NCBI GenBank assembly: GCA_020740775.1
Contig: JAHEWK010000048.1
Span: 20,833 to 84,832 of the forward strand
Direction: 5' to 3'
DNA length: 64,000 bases
From: Ilyonectria destructans
Lineage: Eukaryota; Ascomycota; Sordariomycetes; Hypocreales; Nectriaceae
The notes under the pieces were generated by a model, which was not told the origin of the DNA, searched no databases, and was given only the letters and a program-made list of their open reading frames with translations. Positions 21,158 through 31,080 of this stretch are shown in pieces. Positions within the stretch are counted from its first letter, which is position 1, and every line of letters begins with the position of its first letter. Made by a program: the position numbers and the translations under genes.

Positions 21158-22880
21158 ATGCCAACACAAACAAAGCGTCCCATAATCTTCGTTGCTCACA
21201 GCATTGGCGGCCTGGTCTGTGAAAATGTAAGTATGCTGCTGTCTTCTGCCGGCACCAGTCTCATCGAACACGCAGCCCCTATTTTAGCGCTGGCTGTCGG
21301 ATGGAGGCCTTTGAGGAGCGAAAGCAGGACTCAGGATGCATTTACTTCCTTATATGTGCTCTCCTCACTAGCCAACAGTGAGAAAGCCATGCTGCTGTTT
21401 TTGTCGGGTCGTGACAGCGTGTCTAGAGACATACAAGCCAAATTTGCTTCTTTCGGGCATATTTCGATGGCCTGCCAACCAGCACAATCCGACATCGCAA
21501 CTTTCATCGACCGAGTTGTCAACAGCCGGCTGGAAGACCACGTTCTGACAGTGGGGGACCAGTGCCTCATCGACGAAACCAAGACATCACTAACAGATGG
21601 CGCACAAGGGATGTAAGTTACCTTCGCCGGATGATGGCTTATCTGCCCTTGCTCACTCTCCTCAGGTTCCTTTGGGTTGTCTTCCAGGTAGACGAAATTT
21701 GTTTACAGTCTCGAGATAAAGACATCCGCGAAACCCTCCGTAACCTTCCAGAAGACTTAAAGGAAACATTTTATCGTGTTCTCAAGCGCACGATCTCTCG
21801 CAAACATGATGAATTCATTCGCAAGACCTTGGCGTGGGTCGCAGTCACGAAGCAACCCCTGACCAAGGACCAGCTTAGTGACGCACTTTCAGTCGAGATT
21901 GGGTAGCAGTATTCGCAACCGGAGAAGCGCATCAATGATCTAGACCGTATCATCACGCGCTGCGGGAACTTCCTTCAAGTCGACGAAGATCTTGAGATCG
22001 TCCAATTCGCTCACCATACGATTCGTGAATTCCTCCTTGAGGAGAACATGCAACCACCTATATAGGGGTTTCCTATTGAAATGCAAGATGCTGATCATTA
22101 CGCAGGCGAGATTTGTATCACATATCTCCACTGGAATGATTTCAACACCACAGTGGCCAAACGAGCCCAGAAGACACGTATTGTTCCGCCTATGGCCATT
22201 GCCAAGTCAGTGGTATCGCCTGCTGGAAATTCATCGCTGCTTCCTCGTCTCATCGCAGCAACGATCTGGCCGGCTGAAACAACAGCGAAAGAAATGGATA
22301 TGATAGCACATCTCGCTACATTTAGAAGAGCTAACGAAGCTACGTCACTGGAACGACTCCAGAAAACCCATGCCTTCCTCGAGTACGCTTGCCAATTCTG
22401 GATTTATCACACATCCAGCTTTCTGAGACAACAGTCGCAGACTTGGGACCTGTGGGGAAAAAAGGTTGTAGAAGGACATGATCTTGTCTTTACCCGTGGA
22501 GCAAGCAAGGTTCTGGTGTTGTTGATATCATGCTAGATTGGGGTTATCGGACCCGACATTTTCCTCTTATGAGCGTTGTTTCCAACCACGTTGGACTGCT
22601 GCGTCAATCGTGGGGGATCCTTGTTCAACGCGCATCCAAAGAGGGTGACTCAAAAATGCTGGATTTTCTCCTTCGAGGCGAGGTTTCTAGTGCTGCCAAA
22701 CAAAACGCATTGGGAGCAGCTGCAGGAGGCGGACATCTAGATGTGGTAGACAGACTGCTGGCTAAAGGAGCTAAAGTCAATGCTGCTGCTGCTGATGGTG
22801 GCCGTACTGCTCTTTAAGCAGCCGCAGAAGACGGACACCTAGATGTGGTGGAGAAGTTAGAAGCTGCTAAATTCTTTTAA
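21158..22880 (+). pseudogene. Hydrolase-NACHT-ankyrin NLR relic
   Basis: About 21170-21228 encodes RPIIFVAHSIGGLVCEN, the nucleophile elbow (xHSxGG) of the alpha/beta-hydrolase domain found at the N-terminus of some fungal NLRs. The next piece (about 21290-21612) corresponds to the late NACHT part (LLFLSGRDSVSRDIQAKF ... TSLTDGAQG). The Walker A and B regions between them are deleted. A proper 53-bp intron (21613-21665) joins GAQG to MFLWVVFQVDEICLQSRDKD. In-frame TAG codons occur at 21904 and 22063, yet the frame keeps homology on both sides (HHTIREFLLEENMQ, DADHYAGEICITYLHW) to 22536. A frameshift then leads to ankyrin-like repeats (GAAAGGGHLDVVDRLLAKGA; AAEDGHLDVVEKL). It was an immune-type NLR and is now non-functional. 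Confidence 0.75.
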
Positions 22881-23372
22881 TGATGGGACTCATTACTACG
22901 TCGATGCATTATCGCTACATCAATCTCGCTATTTGTACAAGACTAACGTGGCAGTGACAGTAAATTAGCTTTATATCGACGGTTAACTACGGGCCTTAAC
23001 AACAGTGTCGTGATCAATTCTTCAATAGCGAACAGCGTTGAGTTCTCCAGTACTCAGCAGTTCCTTCTGCCCTCATAAGACAGTGCCATGTATTCTCATA
23101 GCGTGATTCTGACGTGTGCGTTTCAGGGCCTTTAACTAGGTACCATCATACAGTATGGGTTCAGCTGCTTCTAACAACCACCAACTCTTGTTTACCCACA
23201 CGTAACGGCACACTCTCACGAATTTTGCTGTGTTGTTAAGCGAATGGATGGAATTCATTTAGGCTAGGAAATAAAATAAAAGGAGGGATGGCAGGCTCCA
23301 ACCATCCTATGCTACCCCTTCGCGCGAACACAACAAAGTCAAGCACCTATTGAGTCTGCGTACGTGCTCATC
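22881..23372. other. No gene recognised
   Basis: AT-rich spacer between the NLR relic and the small Cys-rich ORF. Confidence 0.4.
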
Positions 23373-23681
23373 CTATCGCTTCTTCCGCTTCTTCTTCGTT
23401 TGCTCCCCTCGCGTCTCGCCACTGTCACCATTCTCCTTCTGAACTCTCCTCTTTCTTTTCTTGATAGTTGTGCGGTACTGGTCTTCATCATCAGAACCTT
23501 CTGAGGGCTGATAATCGTTCTCCTCGTTAACATCCCGTACTCTCTCACTACATAACATCGGGTGGCCTCGGAAAATGCAAGTAGAGCAAGCGCCATGGAA
23601 ATTATCCTGGAGTTTTCTGCACCCACCAGGAAGAGAATCACCCCAAAAAAGGCATTGTTCGCACTTCTCAAGGAAATCCAT
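23373..23681 (-). CDS. Small Cys-rich protein, DUF3716-like
   Basis: 102 codons from the ATG at 23681. The N-terminal half has a CxxC-x11-C-x9-CxxC-x8-C arrangement (CEQCLFWGDSLPGGC ... GACSTCIFRGHPMLC). This resembles the zinc-binding-like DUF3716 domain common in Aspergillus and Penicillium accessory genes. The C-terminal half is acidic, then strongly basic (KKRKRR, KKKRKKR), suggesting a nuclear or nucleic-acid-binding location. Family members are often longer, so this may be the last exon of a larger gene, but no upstream exon is clear. Function unknown. Confidence 0.5.
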   Translation of the reverse strand: MDFLEKCEQCLFWGDSLPGGCRKLQDNFHGACSTCIFRGHPMLCSERVRDVNEENDYQPSEGSDDEDQYRTTIKKRKRRVQKENGDSGETRGEQTKKKRKKR

Positions 23682-24378
23682 TGTGACGGGACAGGAGCAC
23701 GAACGAGGTCGAGTGCGACTTGGGCAAAATGATTGTTTACAAGGAGAGAAAGAGATTCCTAAGGAAAGCTCTGACTTAAGCTATTTACACAATATTCATA
23801 AAGTGAAAATATTCATAAAGTATGAAAGTCACATGATCGTTCCCTCACAGTTTCACAGAACAGTGGCCCACAACACACTCGTGCTTCACCGACTTTCACC
23901 TCCGGAGTGCGCTGCAAGGCCATCGAAATTAATATGCTCCGTCTACTAACAGTAGATCAAGTCCACTGATGGAACCGTGACTGCCGGGCAAGCGTAGCAG
24001 CGAGGCCAACCCCGCTGCTCTCGAGGTGGGGCGGCGATGGAGTTCCTAGCCTGTGTTCGACTGCTTCGGCGTACGCAGTCAAGCAACATGTGAGTTTTCT
24101 AGCCACAAACACGCCATTTGACGTAGCGATTATTATGCTAATCGATATTAAAGGCGCCGAGGAAGCCATACTGACCAGGAGGATGTTGCCGGATTTTTTT
24201 TGTCACGCCAAGCCTTACCCGTCGCCATAGGGAGGGTCCGTATTGGGCTTATCTTTAGAAGTGGCTTACGTTGGCAGGAGGATATCACCAAAGTTGCTCG
24301 TTCTAATTAGACAAAAGTATACACTCGTCCAATGACGGACTGGCATTGAATAGTTTCGAAGGAAGCGGTGGGCCCAAT

Positions 24379-24410
<32 letters not shown>

Positions 24411-24859
24411 TGTATTTAACGCCAAGGGAGCGCGAGGCGCTCCAGCCTCCTTAAGGGCATGTGGCGTGCAAGAGACTATCTAGCTATTCCGGCCCTCGGT
24501 ATGTATAAGGCAGCTGCACTTTCAGAGAGGCTGGTTCAGCAGCAGCCTACATTCCTCCACCTTAGCTGTGCTGTAGTCTACCTATTGCCTTTAAACACTA
24601 GATATCTTGCACATCAAGCCTTCTACTGGAAAAACCCATTGCTGGGAGAAAAACCAGTAGTCGGTAAGTGTCTTGTATTTTCCCTCCTCCATTTGAGGGA
24701 TCCATACAGGAGAGGCAAACCGGTCGCGGTTTGCGCAAAAGAGCCTTGAGGAACGAAGCTGGCTATGGCTGGTTTCGGGTTCCTTCATCACCTCTGATCA
24801 TATATTCCAGGTTCGAATCTTGGGTGTTGTGAAATGGTTTACAGTGCTGTGAAGGTGCA
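23682..24859. other. No gene recognised
   Basis: Contains the GA microsatellite and a 96-codon frame (24459-24749) without motifs. A GGTTCGAATC word near 24809 is not part of a tRNA. Confidence 0.4.
24384..24410. repeat. (AG)n microsatellite
   Basis: Twenty-seven bases of perfect AG repeat. Confidence 0.95.
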
Positions 24860-24871
24860 TGGAGACTATGG
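24860..24871. repeat. LINE target-site duplication, 3' side
   Basis: TGGAGACTATGG. Identical to 30323-30334 on the other side of the LINE. Confidence 0.85.
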
Positions 24872-25130
24872 ATGGATGGATTTTATTTCGCCCGGGGGGA
24901 CACACCCCAGAGGGCCTTTGCGCTAAGCTATTTTCGTTTCGTACGGTTCTTCCATAATCACCCGAAGCCCCACAATTTCACTTTACTGACTGTTCCAATC
25001 TGATGTATATGCAGTGACAGGCCTGCTTGAAGGCCAATTTCTCCAAGTGTTCAGCATCCTATCCTCAGCAGCTGAAGCACGGTCTGCCAAAATGAGACTG
25101 TATGATGTTAGTAGGATTCAATCTGAATAG

Positions 25131-28100
25131 TTAGTGTGCCTGAGGCTTCTGGTCCATGTCAAGCCTCCCCGTTGCAATGGCAAATTTGATCGTCGCCCGT
25201 ACTGCCCGCATGTCTGGCGCCCATTTGTCACCGTCAGACGCCGCCTTTCCTCCCAGGAAGTATGATAGGTTTCCCATCTTTGTCTGTGAGCATCGCAGCA
25301 TGCCTTCTCGTTGCGCGGTCCATTTTGTGCAGCGGAATAGGAAGTGTTCCACTGTCTCTGATGCTTGCCCGCATTCGCAAGTGTCCGATTCCATTGCTCC
25401 TATCTTGCACAGAAAGCTGTTAAGTCTCGCCATTCCGGTGCGGAGCTGCGACAGTACGTCTGCTTCCTTCCTCTTCAGCGGGTCATATAGAGTACGGGTA
25501 TGCTTGCTTGGCAGTGCCGTGTCTATCTGCTTCGAGTATTTCCCGACTCTTTCTGGTAGTGTTCTTGTTTGCCGCTGCTTGGTTATCGCTAGTCTTATCC
25601 TTGTGGATCTTGCTAGATGTGGTGGCACGTCTGGTCTGCATTCTCCTTCTGTGGCCTTCCGCGCTGCTGCTTTGGCTTTTGTTCCCAGCGCGAAATCCTC
25701 TTCTCCTGCTGGAACCCACAACATCCGGAGAGAGTGGCCCTCGTCTTCGAGACGCTTGATATGGTCGTATATTTGCCGTATGATCTGTTGGCCGGATTGT
25801 TGTCGTGGCCGCCGTATGACTTCTAGTGCGGAGCGGCTGCTCGTCATGACAGTCATATCCCGCCGGCAGAGTCCAGACGGCATACATCTCAATACCATCT
25901 CTATAGCTCCTAGCTCGGCGATGTATAGGTTCAGCTCCTCCGTCAATCCGAGAGTGATGGAGTAGCTGGCCACTACCTCGTCATCGTTATTGATCGCCGT
26001 GTCTCGTACGACACCTCCCATGCCTACCATGCCCCTTCTCTGCGAGGAGCAGGTGGCAATGACTATGCCATCCACCCTCTTTGCTTCTTCCGCCGCTCTC
26101 TCCCGGTCAGGGTCGCACGACACCGGGATACGGTCTCGCCATGGTGGTAACGCGTACTCCCGAATGATCTCCATTCGTTCAGTGGCTGTTTCCCCTTGTA
26201 CTTGAGCAATCCTCTGCATCGGCGATACGAATCGGCGACACACTTTCACTTTCAGTGTCGCCAACGGGTGTGTCCTGGGAAGGGTCCGGAGGTTGATCCA
26301 AAACCTTGTTGCCGCTTGCGCATGCCGTTCTTGCACCGATTGGATGCTAGCTTCGGCCTCTGCCACCGCCGTTGCGACGGTCCGGAAAGCTCCCGTGATC
26401 GCCTGTGCTCCAACCATCTGTGCCTTGTCCAGCCAAGCAGCTTCTCTAATGCCACATGAGTGCGCCCACACGCTGGACGCATAGTCCATGGTGGGAGCTA
26501 CTGTTGCTACGAACAGTTGTCTTGCCGTCCGCGGTGACAGCATTTTCAGTCTTCTCAAACACATAGCAGCCGAGAGCCCCTTTGCGGCGGCTCTAGCTAT
26601 GTGTTCCTTGTACCGCAGTTTCGCGTCCATGACCACTCCCAGGATCTTGGCGCTCGCTTTGGGTTTGACTACTTTTCCTTTGATCATGAACGGTTTGTCG
26701 CTGGTACGCGCGGCGTTTCGCGTGAAATGCACGATGGCCGTTTTGTCTCCGTTGAACGTCGCACCGCTCCGTCTTTCCCAGCCCAGTGCTTCGTCTATAA
26801 TTGATTGGATGCCGGCTCGATTCTCCTCCGCTGTTGGTCCCACTACCCAGGCTGAGTAGTCGTCCACGAATGCCATCGAACCACCTCTTGCGTTGATTCT
26901 TCTCTGCACTAAATCTGCATTGAAGAACAAGAACAACACCGACGACAGCGGTGATCCTTGCGGGAGACCTGCCTGTGGCAACTCCCGTAGCTGTGACGTG
27001 TGCCCATTTACCACCACGGTGGCCATTCGTCCAGAGCAGAAGGCGTCAATCCATCTCACCAGTCCACCAGGTATGCCTCTCGCCTTCAGCCTCTCCAGTA
27101 GTCGTTCTTTGAACACTCCATTGTAAGCGCCTTTGACGTCGAAACTGATTAGACTGAGCACCCTGCCGGCCCTCCATGCCTTATAGATCTGCTCCTGCAG
27201 CAGTATCAGTGCTTGTTCGGCTGACCTTCGCTTCCTTGCCCCGAAGTGGTTTGCGGGCAGCAGTCCATAGCTCTCCACAACATAGGATATCCGCTCTGCA
27301 ACGACTGCCTCGAGTATCTTGCCCAGTGTTGACAGCAGCGATATCGGTCTCCATGCCTTGGCCACTGTGTAGTCTCCCTTATCTGCTTTCTTTAGCGGGA
27401 TGATCTTCGCACTCCTCCATTGGTGGGGTACCACACCATCCCTGAGGGATGAGTCGAAGAGGTGCAAGACACGGTATCTAACCACTGGCCAAAGCTGTTT
27501 CCACACCATTGCTGGCAGACCATCCTCTCCAGGCGCTTTCCAAGGTTTCGCTGATAGCACTTTTCCTTCAACTTCCTCCATGGTGAGGTCTGGCATGTGC
27601 ACTTCCCTCCGTTGCGGTCGGTCACCTTCATCTTCAATCCTGGCCGGCAACGGCGGGAAGAACGTGCTGAACAGCTCCTCTGCCTGCTCCACCCTATCTT
27701 TCGTGGTGGAGCCGTCTTGTCTCTTCAAAGGGGGTACCCTGTTGTCCATGATGTCTTTTCCAGGTTTCAAGTATTTGGCCGCCTTCCATATGTTGACATC
27801 TTCTGCCAGGAAATCGTCCCAGTGCAGTTTCTTCCGTTTCCGGATGGCATCATGGTACTCCTTGGATGCTTCCTTGGCCCGTCTTTCCAGGTCGTGCCTC
27901 ATCTGACCTGCTCGCCGCTGTACCCTGGCCTGATTCCGCCAGAACGTATACACCTGCCGAAGTCTTGTCAAATCCTTCGTCCACCAGCGCTTCGCGTACG
28001 GTACTGGTTGTGCTCGGGGCGTCAGCTCGTGGATCGCCTCGAGGATGACCCTCATTAACTGGTCTGTCTGTTCCTGCACGCCGACAGTCCAGGGAAGCTC

Positions 28101-28910
28101 TCGGAGATTGTCCTCCACCCTGGTTCTGATTGTTGTCCATGGTGCATTCTTGAACAACAGTCTTTCCGCGGCAATCCGATCAGGCCTCGCGAGATCGAAC
28201 GTCGTTTGGATCGCCCGGTGGTCCGATCCGTGTTCTGTCGGGTGTATGGAGCACGTCACCATTTCGTCTGCCACTTCCGCCGTCGCCAGCACCAGGTCGA
28301 TTGTGCTTTCCTTGTCGGGGCCTTGCCATGTCTTTGTGCCTCTCGGGAGAAGGCTGCAAAGACCGTGTTCGTTCATGAGGTCGATGATCGGTTCGGCCTC
28401 GCTTTGCCTTACCAATGGCACGTCGTCTCCTCCCCACAGCCGGTCGTGCTGGTTAAAATCTCCTGCCAGTAAGACGTCCACCACCATCCCTGTCCTGCTC
28501 CTGAGGTCGAGGATCACCTGGTGCAGGGTATGGCATGTGTGTCGAAGAGTCTGAGGCTTGCCCCCCGGCACGTACACTGACACGACCAACACTATTCGGT
28601 CCGGAAGTCGTATGGTTGCTGCTGTCAAGTCCGGGGACTGTATTGGTACTTGCTCGGCCTCCAAATCCCTATTCACCCACAACATGCTCCGGATTGGCCA
28701 TCTGCCATCTCTCCAAATTGTGGGAACCATTTTGATCCATTTGGGGTGTCCCATGGGGACTGTGAGAAGTTTGCCGTCAATTTTCCGTGCCTGTGGTTCT
28801 TGGATCGCTATAACTGCAAAATCTTGGAGTCGCTTATCGTTCATTAGGCTTTCATGTACCATATCCTGTTTTCTCACATTCAGTTGGATTACCTGAAACA
28901 TCCTACTCAT
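25131..28910 (-). CDS. LINE ORF2: endonuclease-reverse transcriptase-RNase H
   Basis: About 1259 residues from the ATG at 28910. Domains: an exonuclease/endonuclease/phosphatase fold (residues 1 to about 235, with VIAIQEPQ, LLAGDFNQHDRLWGG and the catalytic TEHGSDHRAIQ); a reverse transcriptase (about 490-760, with SFDVKGAYNGV, AGLPQGSPLSSVLF and the active-site FVDDY near 681); an RNase H domain (about 945-1075, YIAELGAIEMVL); and a C-terminal zinc-knuckle-like CECGQASETVEHFLFRC. The start codon overlaps the ORF1 stop (ATGAGTAG), so I chose it over the longer frame that extends into ORF1. The frame is free of stops. The protein nicks target DNA and copies the LINE RNA in place. Confidence 0.9.
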   Translation of the reverse strand: MSRMFQVIQLNVRKQDMVHESLMNDKRLQDFAVIAIQEPQARKIDGKLLTVPMGHPKWIKMVPTIWRDGRWPIRSMLWVNRDLEAEQVPIQSPDLTAATIRLPDRIVLVVSVYVPGGKPQTLRHTCHTLHQVILDLRSRTGMVVDVLLAGDFNQHDRLWGGDDVPLVRQSEAEPIIDLMNEHGLCSLLPRGTKTWQGPDKESTIDLVLATAEVADEMVTCSIHPTEHGSDHRAIQTTFDLARPDRIAAERLLFKNAPWTTIRTRVEDNLRELPWTVGVQEQTDQLMRVILEAIHELTPRAQPVPYAKRWWTKDLTRLRQVYTFWRNQARVQRRAGQMRHDLERRAKEASKEYHDAIRKRKKLHWDDFLAEDVNIWKAAKYLKPGKDIMDNRVPPLKRQDGSTTKDRVEQAEELFSTFFPPLPARIEDEGDRPQRREVHMPDLTMEEVEGKVLSAKPWKAPGEDGLPAMVWKQLWPVVRYRVLHLFDSSLRDGVVPHQWRSAKIIPLKKADKGDYTVAKAWRPISLLSTLGKILEAVVAERISYVVESYGLLPANHFGARKRRSAEQALILLQEQIYKAWRAGRVLSLISFDVKGAYNGVFKERLLERLKARGIPGGLVRWIDAFCSGRMATVVVNGHTSQLRELPQAGLPQGSPLSSVLFLFFNADLVQRRINARGGSMAFVDDYSAWVVGPTAEENRAGIQSIIDEALGWERRSGATFNGDKTAIVHFTRNAARTSDKPFMIKGKVVKPKASAKILGVVMDAKLRYKEHIARAAAKGLSAAMCLRRLKMLSPRTARQLFVATVAPTMDYASSVWAHSCGIREAAWLDKAQMVGAQAITGAFRTVATAVAEAEASIQSVQERHAQAATRFWINLRTLPRTHPLATLKVKVCRRFVSPMQRIAQVQGETATERMEIIREYALPPWRDRIPVSCDPDRERAAEEAKRVDGIVIATCSSQRRGMVGMGGVVRDTAINNDDEVVASYSITLGLTEELNLYIAELGAIEMVLRCMPSGLCRRDMTVMTSSRSALEVIRRPRQQSGQQIIRQIYDHIKRLEDEGHSLRMLWVPAGEEDFALGTKAKAAARKATEGECRPDVPPHLARSTRIRLAITKQRQTRTLPERVGKYSKQIDTALPSKHTRTLYDPLKRKEADVLSQLRTGMARLNSFLCKIGAMESDTCECGQASETVEHFLFRCTKWTAQREGMLRCSQTKMGNLSYFLGGKAASDGDKWAPDMRAVRATIKFAIATGRLDMDQKPQAH

Positions 28911-30213
28911 GCCGGGTAGGATAGAGTTTCGGGCAGCTTCTGCTGAACGACTCGTGCGGTCCACCACAGGGCACACACTTGGGTACCTGCGTCTGGCACT
29001 CACTATGATGATGGCCTTCGGCGGCGCATCTCGCACATACCCGATTCTTGCTGCACGAGAAGGCCTTATGGCCAAGCTCCTGGCAGTTGTAGCATTGTAT
29101 CGGTCCGGTTCTCCGCTCGAACGCGTTGGTGTATGCCGATTCACCGGCTGCAAGGAAGTAGCGTTCCTGTAGGAGTCTCCTAGCATCGCTGTTTTTGGTA
29201 AGGTATGCCACCATGGATCCATACGCCTTTGCGCTGTCCTTTCGGCTCAACCAGGCGATCTTTGCAATTTGGATTTCGTTCTCTTGGCCCAAGGCTTCCA
29301 TTGCTCCAGGGAGGACCTTGCCTTCCTGGTCAAGGACGGCGGTACGGTTCACATTGTCAACTTTGACGGGGTACAGTTGGTCTCGGAGCACCCTCGTGCC
29401 TGGGGCCTTCTTGGCCTCGATGATCATCTTGATCCTCTTCAATTCTTCCTCATTCCTACCGATGATCCTCAGGCGCTTGGTATTTCGTCCATCTCTGGTT
29501 ACCGCAACACATCGCCAGCTAGGTTGGTCGCTGGATGCTCGCATTTCCTGTTCAATGGTCCTGCGAATGACTGCTGGTGCAGTATCTCCAATATGATCCT
29601 CGGGCACCCTAGATGTGTCTACTGTGCAGAACATCGGTTCCGGGGTTGCTGATCGGACCGTGGATGGGCTTTGAGTGGTGATACTAGCAGGCGTCATTCT
29701 AGCAGCATCTGCATATGTCTGACCAGGCGACCTTGCTGCATGAGCATTGTTTAAGGCGTCCAGTTGTAGCCGGGTCTGCTCCAACTCGCTGCAAACCTGG
29801 GTAAGCTGCTCTCGGACTTGAGATAATTCTTGTGCCATCTGGGCCGTGGTCCTAGTGACTTCTTCAGCCATGCGGTCGCTAAGTTTTGTAAACTCGAGCT
29901 GAAACTCTGCCTTCATCGTTGCCATTCTCTTATTGAAGTCTTGTTCTAGGAGTCGTTCCAGACCCTGGATTGCCTCCGTCATGCTGCCAGCTGCCTTAGG
30001 CGTGGTCCTTTTCTTAGTTCTGGTGTGACTCAGAGCTTCCTCACTGCTCTCCTCCTCCTGCCATTCCATATCACCATTTTGCTGTTCGGATTCCAATGCC
30101 CTCGTCGTTCTGGTCCTTTTACGCAGGGGACGATGATATCCCCCGCCCGGAACATCCGGTTCGCCTTCCATGACGACAATGACGTCTGAAGCGGGGTTCG
30201 CAACACCAGACAT
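28903..30213 (-). CDS. LINE ORF1: RNA-binding gag-like protein
   Basis: 436 residues. Acidic and basic N-terminus (VVMEGEPDVPGGGYHRPLRK), a coiled-coil region of about residues 80-155 (MAEEVTRTTAQMAQELSQVR), a Ser/Thr-rich linker and an RNA-binding fold. Zinc knuckles follow near residue 378, with C-x2-C-x4-H-x4-C (CYNCQELGHKAFSC), then CARCAAEGHHHSEC and a third in CVPCGGPHESFSRSC. Such proteins coat LINE RNA and form the particle. Its TAG overlaps the ORF2 ATG by 8 nt, implying coupled termination and re-initiation for ORF2. Confidence 0.88.
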   Translation of the reverse strand: MSGVANPASDVIVVMEGEPDVPGGGYHRPLRKRTRTTRALESEQQNGDMEWQEEESSEEALSHTRTKKRTTPKAAGSMTEAIQGLERLLEQDFNKRMATMKAEFQLEFTKLSDRMAEEVTRTTAQMAQELSQVREQLTQVCSELEQTRLQLDALNNAHAARSPGQTYADAARMTPASITTQSPSTVRSATPEPMFCTVDTSRVPEDHIGDTAPAVIRRTIEQEMRASSDQPSWRCVAVTRDGRNTKRLRIIGRNEEELKRIKMIIEAKKAPGTRVLRDQLYPVKVDNVNRTAVLDQEGKVLPGAMEALGQENEIQIAKIAWLSRKDSAKAYGSMVAYLTKNSDARRLLQERYFLAAGESAYTNAFERRTGPIQCYNCQELGHKAFSCSKNRVCARCAAEGHHHSECQTQVPKCVPCGGPHESFSRSCPKLYPTRHE

Positions 30214-30322
30214 CCGCCAAAGGCCTGAATCTCCGCCAAGCGGCTACCGGGTATTTCAAAAGTTATAAAGAAGATAAATAATGAGATTTCGAGAAGTGTC
30301 CGACTTCCTGGAGCTCTCCCTC

Positions 30323-30334
30323 TGGAGACTATGG
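30323..30334. repeat. LINE target-site duplication, 5' side
   Basis: TGGAGACTATGG, a perfect copy of 24860-24871. Confidence 0.85.
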
Positions 30335-30358
30335 CCTGTCAGGTGGCGACTGATACAC

Positions 30359-30919
30359 TGGCGCCCGGGCGGGCGCGTTTTCTGACTAATCACCTAAAAA
30401 TGCGCATTCCCATTGGCTCTTGTGGGTGGATCTGGAACAAAGCTCCTTCCGTACAGACAGACTACTTTCCAATTGTGTATTCTGTAACTGAATTCGAGGG
30501 TTAACTTTGATTGAAAAATAATGATAAAACTAAAAAGAAGAAAGAAGAAACGAAGCTCATATTCGACTATAATGTCGTGTTCTCAAGTGTGAGGTTTACT
30601 GCTGCTCTTTCATCTTTCAACTTACTGTCCTATTGAACGTTATTGAGATCTCATTCAGTCCTGAGACTTGTTTGCCAATGGATTATTGTCCATCTCTCCA
30701 GCGGAAATAGGTCCTAGCACTTTAATCCTTTTTCATGCATTTCACGTACGACACCATCTTTTCCTTTGCCTGTCCTCTTAATATTATTGAAACGATACAC
30801 CGCTTGATGTTTGCTTGTCGCACAGTAATAAAAGGCAAAGCCTGTGACAAGCCCCGCAGAGCCAGCCAATGGGAATGCGCATTTTTAGGTGATTAGTCAG
30901 AAAACGCGCCCGGGCGCCA
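30359..30919. mobile_element. 561-bp MITE-like element with about 56-bp terminal inverted repeats
   Basis: The arms 30359-30418 and 30864-30919 are inverted repeats starting TGGCGCCCGGGCG and ending in AATGCGCATTCCCATTGGCT. They match throughout except for 4 extra bases (GGCG) in the left arm. The AT-rich interior has no ORF. No target duplication is obvious. The class is undetermined: the long terminal repeats suggest a MULE-type or foldback element. It abuts the next hAT element, with only 26 bp between. Confidence 0.7.
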
Positions 30920-31080
30920 AATTTAAAATGGCGCCCAGGCGCCAGCAGACTTCTCAACAAGCAGTACTGATTGATAAGGCCTATACTGATACTGATTGAT
31001 TGATTACTATGTTTACTGATACTGATTGATTAGCTTATCAGTAAGTGGCAAGACATGCTGCTGTTGCAACGATCTTCAGC

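Larger units (their letters stand above)
24872..30322 (-). mobile_element. Full-length Tad-like LINE (non-LTR retrotransposon), about 5.45 kb
   Basis: Read on the minus strand it has a short 5' UTR (30322-30214), ORF1 and ORF2 (both open) and a 3' UTR ending in an A-rich stretch with TCCA repeats (AAATAAAATCCATCCAT). Perfect 12-bp duplications flank it, which is the signature of target-primed reverse transcription. Fungal Tad-clade LINEs have this layout: CCHC ORF1, then AP-type endonuclease, reverse transcriptase and RNase H in ORF2. With full length, both ORFs open and perfect duplications, this is a young insertion and possibly still competent. A 5' fragment of a related copy lies at 39092-39602. 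Confidence 0.9.

Noticed and set aside
24760..24835. tRNA-like T-arm (GGTTCGAATC) near 24809
   Set aside because: A T-stem can be drawn, but no matching acceptor stem, D-arm or anticodon arm lies upstream.
25156..28896. Many plus-strand frames up to 269 codons
   Set aside because: Antisense shadows of LINE ORF2.
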